DNA from: Hydrogenophaga sp. SL48
GTDB lineage: Bacteria; Pseudomonadota; Gammaproteobacteria; Burkholderiales; Burkholderiaceae_C
Length of the DNA: 64,000 nucleotides
Direction of reading: 5' to 3'
Assembly: GCF_021729865.1 (NCBI RefSeq)
Contig: NZ_CP063400.1
Coordinates: 930,001-994,000, forward strand
Under the pieces are notes generated by a model. That model made no database searches. It saw nothing but the letters and a program-made list of their open reading frames with translations, and was not told the origin of the DNA. Each line of letters opens with the position of its first letter. The first letter of the stretch is position 1. The translations under genes and the position numbers were made by a program. This document shows positions 25,418 to 33,809 of this stretch, piece after piece.

Positions 25418-26017
25418 ATGAACGAACTGCAAATGGTGGAAGTGTTTGGCAGCGTGGGCCGCTTTCGAGCCCTGCGGGCCTTGTTTGCCGAGCCTGGCAG
25501 GGGCTTCGGGCAGCGTGAGCTGGCGGCTGAGGCGGACATTGATCCGGGCGGTGTGGCCAGGTTGCTCAAGCGCTGGGTGGCGGCTGGTCTGGTGACGCGA
25601 CGGCAGCAAGATGGCTTGCCTCGTTACTACGCTAGCACCGATCCAGCATTGAAGCCCTTGGTCACGCTCATGCTGCAGGACAGTGTGTTGGTCAGCACGC
25701 TGCGGGAGGCTCTGGCCACCGTGCCAGGGGTCGCTGTGGCCTTGGTTTTTGGTTCCGTGGCGCGGGGTGAAGCCGGTGCAGGCAGCGACGTGGATGTACT
25801 GGTGCTGGGCAATGCGTCCGAGCTGAAGGTGAACGCTGCCCTCAAGCCAGCAGGGCGAATCCTGGGCCGTGCGGTACACGCCACGGCCAGTACCATCAAC
25901 GCATTCATTGAACAGGTTCGCGGGGGAGAGAGCTTTGCACAGGACATCGTGCAGGGTCCGCGGATCGCCTTGCTGGGGAGCTTGGAAGATGCGGTCATTT
26001 CAAACATTGGCGGCTGA
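25418..26017 (+). CDS. Winged-helix-nucleotidyltransferase (MNT) protein, putative antitoxin
   Basis: 199 aa. Residues about 5-75 form a winged helix (FRALRALF...GFGQRELAAEADIDPGGVARLLKRWV...GLPRYY). Residues about 105-135 hold the minimal nucleotidyltransferase motif GSx10DxD: G112-S113 and D124-x-D126 (VFGSVARGEAG...SDVDVLVLG). MNT proteins paired with HEPN proteins can act as type VII antitoxins that AMPylate the toxin. The HEPN-like partner starts 45 bp downstream. Base composition is visibly less G+C-rich than in neighbouring genes, and repeats upstream suggest self-control; together these fit an acquired module (inference). Confidence 0.85.
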   Translation: MNELQMVEVFGSVGRFRALRALFAEPGRGFGQRELAAEADIDPGGVARLLKRWVAAGLVTRRQQDGLPRYYASTDPALKPLVTLMLQDSVLVSTLREALATVPGVAVALVFGSVARGEAGAGSDVDVLVLGNASELKVNAALKPAGRILGRAVHATASTINAFIEQVRGGESFAQDIVQGPRIALLGSLEDAVISNIGG

Positions 26018-26062
26018 GCCCGGTGCGCCGTTGAAGCGTCAGCCCGCCAATGGGCACGACGC

Positions 26063-26452
26063 GTGCATTGGCTCAAACAGGCCAGCGTGAAGCTGGAGGA
26101 CGCGAGGCAGACGGTGATTTCTGCCAGCACCCGAATGGACGCTGCGTGGGACGCCGTGCTGATGGCTTGCCTGGCTGTGGCGTGTGCCGAAGGTTGGCGA
26201 GCGACCAGCGACAAAGGTCATCACCAAGTGGTTCTGGAAGGCACTGCATCGTCCATTGGCCTGACTCAGGCGCGTATGGACGAGCTGGACACCTTGCGCG
26301 ACTGGCGCAACCGCAAGTACCGGGCAGGCTTCAACGTGGACCCTGAAGAACTTGACGAGGCCATCGCTTGGGTGTCCCCTTTTCTGGATGCGGTAGGGCG
26401 ATGGTTCAAAAGGGAAAAGGCGGCTCTGGTGAAACAGGGGCTGGCGCCATGA
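26063..26452 (+). CDS. HEPN-like partner of the nucleotidyltransferase, putative toxin or its remnant
   Basis: 129 aa if started at GTG 26063; no ATG is in frame after the upstream stop, and the 15 codons before 26063 also read like protein (SARQWARRV), so the true start is unclear or a frameshift has occurred. The four-helix HEPN pattern fits WLKQASVKLEDARQTVISA at the N-terminus and LRDWRNRKYRAGF near residues 79-90. The usual RNase motif R-x4-6-H is not intact: R82-N-R-K-Y86 has no histidine. It may be a non-nuclease HEPN or an inactivated toxin. Its stop overlaps a further ATG (26449). Confidence 0.6.
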   Translation: MHWLKQASVKLEDARQTVISASTRMDAAWDAVLMACLAVACAEGWRATSDKGHHQVVLEGTASSIGLTQARMDELDTLRDWRNRKYRAGFNVDPEELDEAIAWVSPFLDAVGRWFKREKAALVKQGLAP

Positions 26453-26749
26453 GCGGGGTCTCTGATGGGCGGTTGCATGGAACGGTCGCACAACCCGGTG
26501 ACGTGCTGTGGCACTGCATGCAGCTGCGCTTGTTGGCTCTGCTGGGCTGAGGACCCCGACCGCTGGTCCCCGAGTGATGGCTGATGTCGGCGGACGGCAA
26601 GCTGATCGAGGCGTATCTGGCTGAGTAGTGGGAAGTCCTGCCGACACGTGTGGCCAAGCCTAGCAGTGCAAGCCGGCCTCGCCCGACCTTTACACGCCAG
26701 ACACAAACCCTTCACCCCGGGTTGCATTCGACGGACCGAGAATGCGGCG
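26453..26749 (+). other. Gap of about 300 bp with degraded-looking sequence
   Basis: Between the HEPN-like gene and the DUF1800 gene. A 33-codon frame starts at ATG 26449, overlapping the HEPN-like stop, and ends at 26550; it resembles nothing I know. A 14-codon fragment at 26584-26628 (MSADGKLIEAYLAE) looks like the end of a broken gene. I see no promoter of note, no tRNA and no inverted repeat ends. Confidence 0.4.
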
Positions 26750-28117
26750 ATGAACGCTCCCGCGACAGCCCTGAACCGCTTTGGCCTCGGCGCCCGGCCC
26801 GACGAGCCACCACCGGACGACCCACCACGGTGGTTGTTGTCCCAGTTTGAAGAATACGAGCCGCTGCCGCCGGCCTGGCGGTCTGCCGAGCGCACACCGG
26901 CGCTCGTCGGTGCCTGGCTGGCGCAGCAGCGCGCGGTGCGCCTGGCGCCGGAAGGGCAACGCAGCGGCATCCGCGAAGCCTATTTGCGCCAGGGGCGGGA
27001 CGCGCATGTGATGGCGGTGGGTGCCCGGACCGACAGCGCACTGCAGACGGGCACACCGTTTGTCGAGCGGCTGGTGCACTTCTGGTCCAACCACTTCGCG
27101 GTGTCGGTGGACAAGCTGCTGGTGGTGGGGCTGGCGGGCGGGTTCGAGGCCGACGCCATCCGTCCGAACGTCTTGGGGCGCTTTGAAGACCTGCTGCTGG
27201 CCGCCGTGCGCCATCCGGCGATGCTGCTCTACCTGGACCAGGCCCAGTCGGTGGGCCCGGGCAGTGCCGCGGGCCAGCGCGCAGCGGCCCGGCAGCAGCG
27301 GGTTCGTGGCCTGAACGAAAACCTGGCGCGCGAAATTCTGGAGCTGCACACGCTCGGCGTGCGCAGCGGCTACACGCAGGCCGACGTGACGGAGTTCGCC
27401 CGCGCGCTCACCGGCTGGACACTGCCGGGCGACGAGCCTGGCGACGGCGCCGAAGCCACGTTCCGCTTCGCTCCCGCCCTGCACGAGCCGGGCCCACGCA
27501 CCGTGCTCGGCCGCCGTTACGCCGACGGCGGCGAGCAGCAGGCCCGCGCCATCCTCCACGACCTGGCCACCGCGCCCGCGACCGCCCGGCACATCGCCAC
27601 CAAGCTCGCGCGCCACTTCGTCGCGGACGACCCGCCGCCCGCGCTGGTGCAGCGGCTGGCCGACAGCTTCGTGCGCACCGGCGGCGACCTGACCAGCCTG
27701 TACCGGGCCTTGGTGGCTTCGCCGGAGGCCTGGGCGTCTGCGCAGGCCAAGTTCAAGTCGCCCTGGGAGTGGGGCGTGTCCAGCCTGCGCGCCATGGGCC
27801 GGCGGGAGCTGCCGCCCATGCAGGCCACCAATTTGATGACCCAGCTCGGCCAACCGGTGTGGCGGCCCGGGTCGCCCGCGGGTTACGCAGACCTGAGCGC
27901 CACCTGGGCGGCACCGGATGCGCTGATCCGCCGCGTGGAGGCCGCGCAGCGTTTCGCCCAGCAGGCGGGCGGCGCCCTCGATGCCCGGGCACTGGCGACA
28001 CGGGTGTTGCCGGGCGGCGCTCTCAGCGACGCCACGGCGGGCGCGATCGCCCGCGCCGACAGCGGGGGCACCGCCCTGGCGCTGCTGCTGGTGGCGCCCG
28101 AATTCCTGAGGAGGTAA
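26750..28117 (+). CDS. DUF1800-domain protein
   Basis: 455 aa from ATG 26750. Family stretches: ALNRFGLGARPDE, VERLVHFWSNHFAVSVDK, NENLAREILELHTLGV (with DVTEFARALTGWT), and KFKSPWEWGVSSLRA near the C-terminal third. No signal peptide is evident although many partners are exported. DUF1800 proteins are nearly always encoded next to DUF1501 proteins, as here (4 bp to the next ATG). Function unknown. Confidence 0.9.
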   Translation: MNAPATALNRFGLGARPDEPPPDDPPRWLLSQFEEYEPLPPAWRSAERTPALVGAWLAQQRAVRLAPEGQRSGIREAYLRQGRDAHVMAVGARTDSALQTGTPFVERLVHFWSNHFAVSVDKLLVVGLAGGFEADAIRPNVLGRFEDLLLAAVRHPAMLLYLDQAQSVGPGSAAGQRAAARQQRVRGLNENLAREILELHTLGVRSGYTQADVTEFARALTGWTLPGDEPGDGAEATFRFAPALHEPGPRTVLGRRYADGGEQQARAILHDLATAPATARHIATKLARHFVADDPPPALVQRLADSFVRTGGDLTSLYRALVASPEAWASAQAKFKSPWEWGVSSLRAMGRRELPPMQATNLMTQLGQPVWRPGSPAGYADLSATWAAPDALIRRVEAAQRFAQQAGGALDARALATRVLPGGALSDATAGAIARADSGGTALALLLVAPEFLRR

Positions 28118-28121
28118 GACG

Positions 28122-29261
28122 ATGGACCGACGCCGCTTCCTGGGCTCCGCCACATTGCTGGCGGCCCCCCGCATCCTGTTCGCGAAGGCCGCCACCGAGC
28201 GGCGCTTTGTCTTCATCATCCAGCGCGGCGCGGCCGACGGCCTGAACACGCTGATTCCCTACGCCGACCCGGCCTACGCGAGTGCGCGGGGCGCCCTGGC
28301 CATCGACCCGGCCAGCGCGCTGAAGCTGGACGGCAGCTTCGCGCTGCATCCCTCCCTGGGCCATCTGCGCACGCTGTATGCCGCCGGGCAGGCGACCCTG
28401 TTTCACGCCGTGGCCTCGCCGTACCGCGACCGGTCCCACTTCGACGGACAGAACGTCCTGGAAACCGGCGGCAGCGCGCCTTACCAGGTCAAGGACGGCT
28501 GGATGAACCGGCTGCTGGGCGTGTTGCCGCGCGAAGGCAAAGAGGCCATCGCGTTCTCGCCCGCCGTGCCGATGGCGTTTCGGGGCGCGGTTCCGGTGAC
28601 CTCCTACGCGCCCTCGGCGCTGCCGCAGGCCAACGAGGATCTGCTGATGCGCGTGGAACAGCTGTACGCCCGGGACGGCCAGCTGCACGCGCTGTGGTCG
28701 TCCGCGCTGGAGGCCCGCGGCATGGCGGGCGGCATGGGCGGTGGCGCCAACCGCCAGGACGCGGGCGCGCTGGGGCGCATGGCGGCCGGCTTTCTGGGGC
28801 GTGCGGATGGACCCCGCATCGCGATGATCGAGACCGGCGGCTGGGACACGCACAGCGGCCAGGCGGCGCGGCTGGCCGCGCAGCTCAGGAACCTGGACCA
28901 CATGCTGGCCGGCCTTCAGGAGGGACTGGGGCCGGTGTGGGACCAGACGGTGGTGCTCGTGGCCACCGAATTCGGGCGCACCGTGGCGGCCAACGGCACC
29001 GGTGGCACCGACCACGGCACGGGCGCGATGGCGATGCTGGTCGGGGGTGCCGTGGACGGAGGACGCACCGTGGCCGACTGGCCGGGTTTGTCGGCCGCCA
29101 ACCTGCTGGACGGTCGCGACCTGAAGCCCACCCTGGCGCTGGACGCGCTGATCACCGCCGCGTGTGCGGAGAGCTTTGCGCTGGAGCCGGAGCGGCTGTC
29201 GCCGGTGCTGTTTCCGCACGGCGGCAAGAGGCCGTTGGTGCCGCGTCTTCTGCGGTCATAG
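28122..29261 (+). CDS. DUF1501 protein, Tat-exported sulfatase-like
   Basis: 379 aa. A twin-arginine signal opens the protein (MDRRRFLGSATLLAAPRILFAKA), so it should be exported folded. Alkaline-phosphatase/sulfatase-like core motifs are seen: IIQRGAADGLNTLIPY, SHFDGQNVLETG, ETGGWDTHSGQ and ATEFGRTVAANG...GTDHGTG, the last holding probable metal-binding Asp/His. Paired with the DUF1800 gene just upstream; the pair functions together in many bacteria but the reaction is unknown. Confidence 0.9.
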   Translation: MDRRRFLGSATLLAAPRILFAKAATERRFVFIIQRGAADGLNTLIPYADPAYASARGALAIDPASALKLDGSFALHPSLGHLRTLYAAGQATLFHAVASPYRDRSHFDGQNVLETGGSAPYQVKDGWMNRLLGVLPREGKEAIAFSPAVPMAFRGAVPVTSYAPSALPQANEDLLMRVEQLYARDGQLHALWSSALEARGMAGGMGGGANRQDAGALGRMAAGFLGRADGPRIAMIETGGWDTHSGQAARLAAQLRNLDHMLAGLQEGLGPVWDQTVVLVATEFGRTVAANGTGGTDHGTGAMAMLVGGAVDGGRTVADWPGLSAANLLDGRDLKPTLALDALITAACAESFALEPERLSPVLFPHGGKRPLVPRLLRS

Positions 29262-29282
29262 CGGCGTCATGCCCAGCAGGCT

Positions 29283-30539
29283 TCACCCCCGCGAATAAGC
29301 CAGCCCCGACGCCACGCCCCCAAACAGATCCCCCTCGATCAGCGGCACGCTCGGGAACGCCGCGCGCAGCGTCTCTTGAAACGGACGCAGGGCCGACGAG
29401 CCGCCGGTGAGGTAGACCGCGTCGAGCTGTTCATCGCGCAGGCCGGCGCGCTGAACGCACTCGCGCGCGCAGGCCACGGTGCGCGCCAGCAGGTCATCCA
29501 GGTGCTCGCGCAGCGCGGCCGTGCCCAGGGGCGCGGTGAGCGCCGCCTCGACGATGGAGAGGTCCACGGTGGTGTCCGCATCGGCCATCGAGCAGCGGAT
29601 CTTGGCCAGCTCGACCTCGTGCGCGATGTGGTGGCCGTGTTTCTCGCGCAGCACGCGCATCAGCCGCTCGTGCAGCCGCGCGTCGCTGTAGTTGACGCGC
29701 AGCGCCTGCGCCTGGCTGATGGCGCGCGGCACATAGAGCCACTGGATCAGGTGCCAGGTCGAGAGGTCGAAGAACACGCGGCTGGGCACCTCGCGCCCCT
29801 GCGGGCCGAGCTGGCGGTAGCCCAGCAGCGGCATCACCTGCTCCAGGCTGAGGCGGTGGTCGAAGTCGGTGCCGCCGATGTGCACGCCGGTGGTGGCGAG
29901 CACGTCGCCCGAGCGATCGGCCAGCGCCATGTGCTGTGGGCCCAGGCGCACCACGGTGAAGTCGGAGGTGCCGCCGCCGATGTCCACGATCAGCACCACG
30001 GCCTCGCGGTCCAGCCGGCGCTCGTGGTCCAGCGCGGCGGCGATGGGTTCGAGCTGGAAGCTCACCTCGCGAAAGCCGGCCGCCTGCGCGGCCTCCAGCA
30101 ACGACTGCTGGGCCATGGCGTCGCGCTCGACGTCGTCGTCGACGAAGTGCACGGGCCGGCCCATGACCACGCGCTCGGGCGCGCTGCCCAGCGTCTGCGT
30201 GGCGCGCTCGCGCAGCTCGACCAGGAAGGTGGTCACGATCTCCAGGAAGCTGATCGAGCGGTGGTTGACCTCGGTGCTTTCGTTGATCAGCGGGCTGCCC
30301 AGCAGGCTCTTGAGCGAGCGCAGCAGCCGGCCCTCGGTGCCGGCCAGGTACTGGGCCACGGCGTCGCGGCCGAAGTGGGTGCGGTGGTCTTCGGCGTTGA
30401 AGAACACGGCGGTGGGCATGGAGACGGCGTCGCCTTCCAGCGGGATCAGGCGCGACAGGCCGTGGGGCGACGCCCAGGACATGGCGGAGTTGGACGTGCC
30501 GAAGTCAATGCCGAGGGTGCCGGCGGGGTGTTTTTGCAT
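29283..30539 (-). CDS. yegD: Hsp70-family chaperone-like protein (YegD type)
   Basis: 418 aa, the shortened Hsp70 form that has the actin-like ATPase domain but not the usual substrate-binding lid. ATP-site motifs: LGIDFGTSNSAMSW (phosphate 1), LIVDIGGGTSDFTVVRL (phosphate 2) and YLTGGSSALRPF (adenosine). GRPVHFVDDD is typical of YegD. Converges with the DUF1501 gene (21 bp). Client and role are unknown; the ATPase fold is certain. Confidence 0.9.
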   Translation of the reverse strand: MQKHPAGTLGIDFGTSNSAMSWASPHGLSRLIPLEGDAVSMPTAVFFNAEDHRTHFGRDAVAQYLAGTEGRLLRSLKSLLGSPLINESTEVNHRSISFLEIVTTFLVELRERATQTLGSAPERVVMGRPVHFVDDDVERDAMAQQSLLEAAQAAGFREVSFQLEPIAAALDHERRLDREAVVLIVDIGGGTSDFTVVRLGPQHMALADRSGDVLATTGVHIGGTDFDHRLSLEQVMPLLGYRQLGPQGREVPSRVFFDLSTWHLIQWLYVPRAISQAQALRVNYSDARLHERLMRVLREKHGHHIAHEVELAKIRCSMADADTTVDLSIVEAALTAPLGTAALREHLDDLLARTVACARECVQRAGLRDEQLDAVYLTGGSSALRPFQETLRAAFPSVPLIEGDLFGGVASGLAYSRG

Positions 30540-30623
30540 GGAGGGAGAAGGGAAAGGACGGCGGACGGGGCTGGGCCCGGGCGCACACGGGGGAGCGGCA
30601 TTCTCCCACCTCGCGCAAGGCGC

Positions 30624-31415
30624 TCAACCCTTGCCCAGCGGAGGGCGCCCAAACAGGCTGCTGGTGTTGCAGATCGGCCCGAGTTCGGCGGCCGCGGCCA
30701 GCAGGTCGGGCGCCATCTCGTGCATGCGCGCGGCGGTCAGGCGCTGGCGCGGGCCGGCCACGCTGATCACGCCGATGGCCTCGCGCCGGCGCAGCACCGG
30801 CACCGCGATGGCGCTCATGCCGGGCGCGAACAGCTCGTCGATCACGGCGTAGCCGCGCACCCGCGCCGCGTGCAGGAAGCCCAGCAGGGCTTTCACGGTG
30901 GTGGGCGCCTTGGGGCCGTACTCGGCGGGTTCGCCAAAGCCCTGCTGCGACACCAGCGCCAGCGCGCGCTCGTCGCTCATGGACAGCAGCCAGGCGTGGC
31001 CCGAGGCGGTGCACGAGAGGCGCGCGTCCTGCCCCATGTCGGGGTCGTAGCGCAGGCCCTTGCGCACGCCCTGCGCCTTGGCGATCCAGGTCAGGCGGTC
31101 GCCGTCGACGATGGACAGGCGCACCAGTTCGCCCGTGCGCTGCGCCAGCCGCTCCAGCAGCGGCTCGGCGATGTCCACGATGCCCGCGCCGCTGAGGTAG
31201 CCCAGCCCGAGCGAGACGATCTTGGTGGTGAGTAGGTAGTCGCCCTGGGCGCGCGCCTGCCGCACATAACCGCGCGCCTGCAGCGCGGCCAGCAGGCGGT
31301 GGCAGGCGCTGAGCGGCATGTCCAGCTCGTTGGCGAGTGAGGCCAGGGGCACGCCGTCGGGGTGGGCGGCGAGGTGTTCGAGCAGGGCAAGACCGCGGTC
31401 GAGGGCAAGGCTCAT
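30624..31415 (-). CDS. IclR-family regulator divergent from aroQ
   Basis: 263 aa from ATG 31415 (MSLALDRGLALLEHL); in-frame ATGs at 31469 and 31487 would lie within or beyond the operator. Winged helix: VPLASLANELDMPLSACHRLLAALQARGYV. A GAF-like effector domain follows with LSCTASGHAWLLSM and FAPGMSAIAVPVL. It is divergent from aroQ and dctP and so probably governs uptake and metabolism of quinate, shikimate or a similar compound (inference). Confidence 0.88.
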   Translation of the reverse strand: MSLALDRGLALLEHLAAHPDGVPLASLANELDMPLSACHRLLAALQARGYVRQARAQGDYLLTTKIVSLGLGYLSGAGIVDIAEPLLERLAQRTGELVRLSIVDGDRLTWIAKAQGVRKGLRYDPDMGQDARLSCTASGHAWLLSMSDERALALVSQQGFGEPAEYGPKAPTTVKALLGFLHAARVRGYAVIDELFAPGMSAIAVPVLRRREAIGVISVAGPRQRLTAARMHEMAPDLLAAAAELGPICNTSSLFGRPPLGKG

Positions 31416-31423
31416 GGGTGGTA

Positions 31424-31452
31424 TTTCTTGATATGAAACATCTTTCCAGAAA
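31424..31452. promoter_or_regulatory. IclR-type operator between iclR and aroQ
   Basis: TTTC-N7-GAAA (31424-31438) is followed 4 bp later by TTTCCAGAAA (31443-31452). Both are inverted repeats with TTTC/GAAA arms, a pattern reported for IclR binding sites. They lie just upstream of the iclR ATG in the 122-bp gap to aroQ. Confidence 0.5.
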
Positions 31453-31537
31453 GAAAAGTGTTTCTCCATCGGGTCCAAGAATGGCATGGCCGCGGGCCTT
31501 TTCAGGCGAGCGCAGCCACAGAGGAGACCAACACTGT

Positions 31538-32008
31538 ATGACCAAACACCCCGATACGGGCCAAGCCGCTGTCTATGTGCTCAACGGCCCCAACCTCAAC
31601 CTGCTGGGCCTGCGCGAGCCGCACCTCTACGGCAGCGACACGCTGGCCCAGGTGGAGGCGCTGTGCCGCCGCGTCTGCGCCGAGCTGGGGCTGGCCTGCG
31701 AATTCCGGCAGACCAATCACGAGGGCGTGCTGGTGGACTGGGTGCAGGAGGCGCGCGAACGCGGCGCGGCCATCGTCATCAACCCGGCGGGCCTGTCGTT
31801 CCGTTCGATCCCGCTGCTGGACGCGCTCAAGACCATCGACCAGCCGATTGCCGAGGTGCACGTCACCAACATCCACCGCCGCGACCCGATCTACCAGACC
31901 TCGCTGGTGTCGCTGGCCGCGAGTGGCGTGATCTGCGGCTTCGGCATCTTTGGCTACGAGATGGGCGTGCGCGCCGTGGCCCACCAGATGGCGCGGGCCG
32001 CCGCCTGA
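31538..32008 (+). CDS. aroQ: Type II 3-dehydroquinate dehydratase paralogue
   Basis: 156 aa from ATG 31538. Type II fold with [16 protein letters not shown] at the N-terminus. Active-site equivalents are R26, Y31 (HLYGS), N82 (VINPAG) and H108 (AEVHVTNIHRR). It would dehydrate 3-dehydroquinate to 3-dehydroshikimate. The loop that reads FRHHS in typical AroQ (present in the second copy at 62100) is IYQTS here, so this copy has diverged. Coupled to a TRAP receptor 40 bp downstream, it looks catabolic rather than biosynthetic (inference). Related dehydratase substrates are possible. Confidence 0.8.
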   Translation: MTKHPDTGQAAVYVLNGPNLNLLGLREPHLYGSDTLAQVEALCRRVCAELGLACEFRQTNHEGVLVDWVQEARERGAAIVINPAGLSFRSIPLLDALKTIDQPIAEVHVTNIHRRDPIYQTSLVSLAASGVICGFGIFGYEMGVRAVAHQMARAAA

Positions 32009-32048
32009 ACCCGTTCCCTTCACCGACCCCCACCCCAGGAGACACACC

Positions 32049-33038
32049 ATGAACAGCTCACTTCCCCGCCGTCACGTCCTTCAGATCGGTGCCTCGCTGG
32101 CCGCCGCCACCGTGCTGCCCGCCTGGGCACAGACGCCGCCCACGCTGCGCTTCGCGGCGGTGTTCTCCGAGCGCGACATCCGCGCCGACATGATCAAGAT
32201 GCTGGCCAAGTCGGTCGAGGCCGATTTCAAGATCGAGCCCTTCCTCAACAGCACGCTCTACAAGCAGGGCACCGAGCTGGTGGCGCTGCAGCGCGACAAC
32301 CTGGACATGGGCAACATCGGCCCGCAGGACATCTCCAAGCAGGTGCCTTCGTGGTCGCTGCTGGCCTCGGCCTACCTGTTCCGCGACGCGAACCACCTCA
32401 ACACCTTCTTTGCCAGCGAGCTGGGCGCGCAGATGAAGAAGACGGTCGAAGACCAGCTCAAGGTGAAGATCCTCGGCCCGACCTTCTTTGGCACGCGCCA
32501 GGTCGGCCTCAAGGGCAAGAAGAAGATCAACACGCCGGCCGATCTCGCCGGGGTGAAGCTGCGCATGCCGCCGGGCGAAACCTGGCAGTTGCTGGGCAAA
32601 TCGCTCGGCGCCAACCCCACGCCCATGGCCTACGCCGAGACCTACACCGGCCTGCAGACGGGCGCCATCGACGGGCAGGACAACCCGCTGCCCAATGTGC
32701 AGAACATGAAGTTCTACGAGGTGATGCAGCAGATCGTGTTGACCTCGCACCTGGTGGGCTACGACCTGCTGACCATCAACCTGAAGGTCTGGCAGGGCAT
32801 GTCGCCGGCGAAGCAGCAGGCCTTCCAGGCGGCGGCCGACAAGGCCATCGCCTGGAGCACGGCCGAGCACCTCAAGCGCGAGGCCGAGCTGGTGGCCGAA
32901 TTCAAGCGCGCGGGGCTGGAGGTGTACACCCCCGACCTCAACGCTTTCCGTGATCACGCCCAGAAGATCTACCTGGCCTCGGACCAGGCCAAGGACTGGC
33001 CTGCCGGCATGTTGCAGAAGATCAACGCATTGAAGTAG
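32049..33038 (+). CDS. dctP: TRAP transporter solute-binding protein (DctP family)
   Basis: 329 aa from ATG 32049 with AGGAGA upstream. A signal peptide with an RR pair (LPRRHVLQIGASLAAATVLPAWAQ) could use Sec or Tat. DctP features: FGTRQVGLKGKKKINTPADLAGVKLRMPP and AYTGLQTGAIDGQDNP, including the conserved Arg that binds the ligand carboxylate. No DctQ or DctM is adjacent, so it must use membrane subunits encoded elsewhere, perhaps those at the right edge of the window. Co-directional with aroQ; ligand probably a cyclic hydroxy acid (inference). Confidence 0.85.
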   Translation: MNSSLPRRHVLQIGASLAAATVLPAWAQTPPTLRFAAVFSERDIRADMIKMLAKSVEADFKIEPFLNSTLYKQGTELVALQRDNLDMGNIGPQDISKQVPSWSLLASAYLFRDANHLNTFFASELGAQMKKTVEDQLKVKILGPTFFGTRQVGLKGKKKINTPADLAGVKLRMPPGETWQLLGKSLGANPTPMAYAETYTGLQTGAIDGQDNPLPNVQNMKFYEVMQQIVLTSHLVGYDLLTINLKVWQGMSPAKQQAFQAAADKAIAWSTAEHLKREAELVAEFKRAGLEVYTPDLNAFRDHAQKIYLASDQAKDWPAGMLQKINALK

Positions 33039-33339
33039 ATCCCCCCCTGCGCCGCTTCGCGTCACCCCCCCCCAGGGGGGGCGGCACTGGCCGTCCGGCG
33101 GAGCCGGCCCGGCGGTGCCTCTGGGGGCGTTGTGGTCATCGTTGGGGCTTGCGCTCCGGCTCGGTCGAAAGCAGAGCAGGGGCCGGCGGGGCGGTTCAGC
33201 GGCGGGGCTTTGTCCCCACTGCGACGTGGGGCAAGGGTTTGCGAGCAGCGGGTGATTGCCCGCACTCGCTACATTGACTTTGCCCCCACGGGCGCGCGCA
33301 CCCAAGCCCGCGGCGACCACCACCACAGGAGACAACCCC
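33039..33339. other. 301-bp intergenic region with repeat and hairpins
   Basis: No gene seen. The left part is copy C of the dispersed 3' repeat (33040-33120). A further potential hairpin, CTTTGTCCCCAC (33208-33219) with GTGGGGCAAGG (33226-33236), lies upstream of iorA. The iorA promoter is presumably in the last 100 bp; AGGAGA stands just before its ATG. Confidence 0.6.
33040..33120 (+). repeat. Dispersed G+C-rich 3' repeat, copy C
   Basis: Begins directly after the dctP stop. Reading from the gene: a C-rich block with CGCCGCTTCGCG, then CACCCCCCCCCAGGGGGGG (inverted repeat), then CCGGCGGAGCCGG (inverted repeat). This is the same order of elements, relative to the upstream gene, as copies A (13200-13273) and B (62642-62722). 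Confidence 0.65.
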
Positions 33340-33807
33340 ATGCAGAACCTGACCGTCAACGGCCGGGCCGCGTCCATCGACGCCGAGCCCGACATGCCCT
33401 TGCTCTGGGCCATCCGCGAAGACCTCAAGCTCACCGGCACCAAGTTCGGTTGCGGCATGGCGCTGTGCGGTGCCTGCACCGTGCACCTCGACGGCGTGCC
33501 CGTGCGCTCCTGCTCCACGCCGCTCTCGGCCGCTGCGGGCAAGAAGGTGATCACCATCGAGGCCATGGGCGCCAGCAAGGCCGGCAAGGCCGTGCAGGCC
33601 GCCTGGGTCAAGCACGATGTGCCGCAGTGCGGCTACTGCCAGAGCGGCCAGATCATGAGCGCCACCGCGCTGCTGGCGGCCAACGCCAAGCCCAGCGACA
33701 AGGACATCGACGAGGCCATGAGCGGCAACATCTGCCGCTGCGGCACCTACAACCAGATCAAGGCGGCCATCAAGGACGCCGCGGTCGCACTGAGCAAGGC
33801 GGCCTGA
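33340..33807 (+). CDS. iorA: Molybdenum hydroxylase, 2x[2Fe-2S] small subunit (IorA type)
   Basis: 155 aa from ATG 33340. Plant-type cluster: [23 protein letters not shown]; second helical cluster: [12 protein letters not shown] and [11 protein letters not shown]. The two-subunit layout with the next gene matches isoquinoline 1-oxidoreductase and related periplasmic aldehyde/N-heterocycle oxidoreductases. Electrons pass from Mo through these clusters to an acceptor. Cytochrome c subunits that often follow are not present here. Substrate unknown. Confidence 0.9.
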   Translation: MQNLTVNGRAASIDAEPDMPLLWAIREDLKLTGTKFGCGMALCGACTVHLDGVPVRSCSTPLSAAAGKKVITIEAMGASKAGKAVQAAWVKHDVPQCGYCQSGQIMSATALLAANAKPSDKDIDEAMSGNICRCGTYNQIKAAIKDAAVALSKAA

Positions 33808-33809
33808 TC

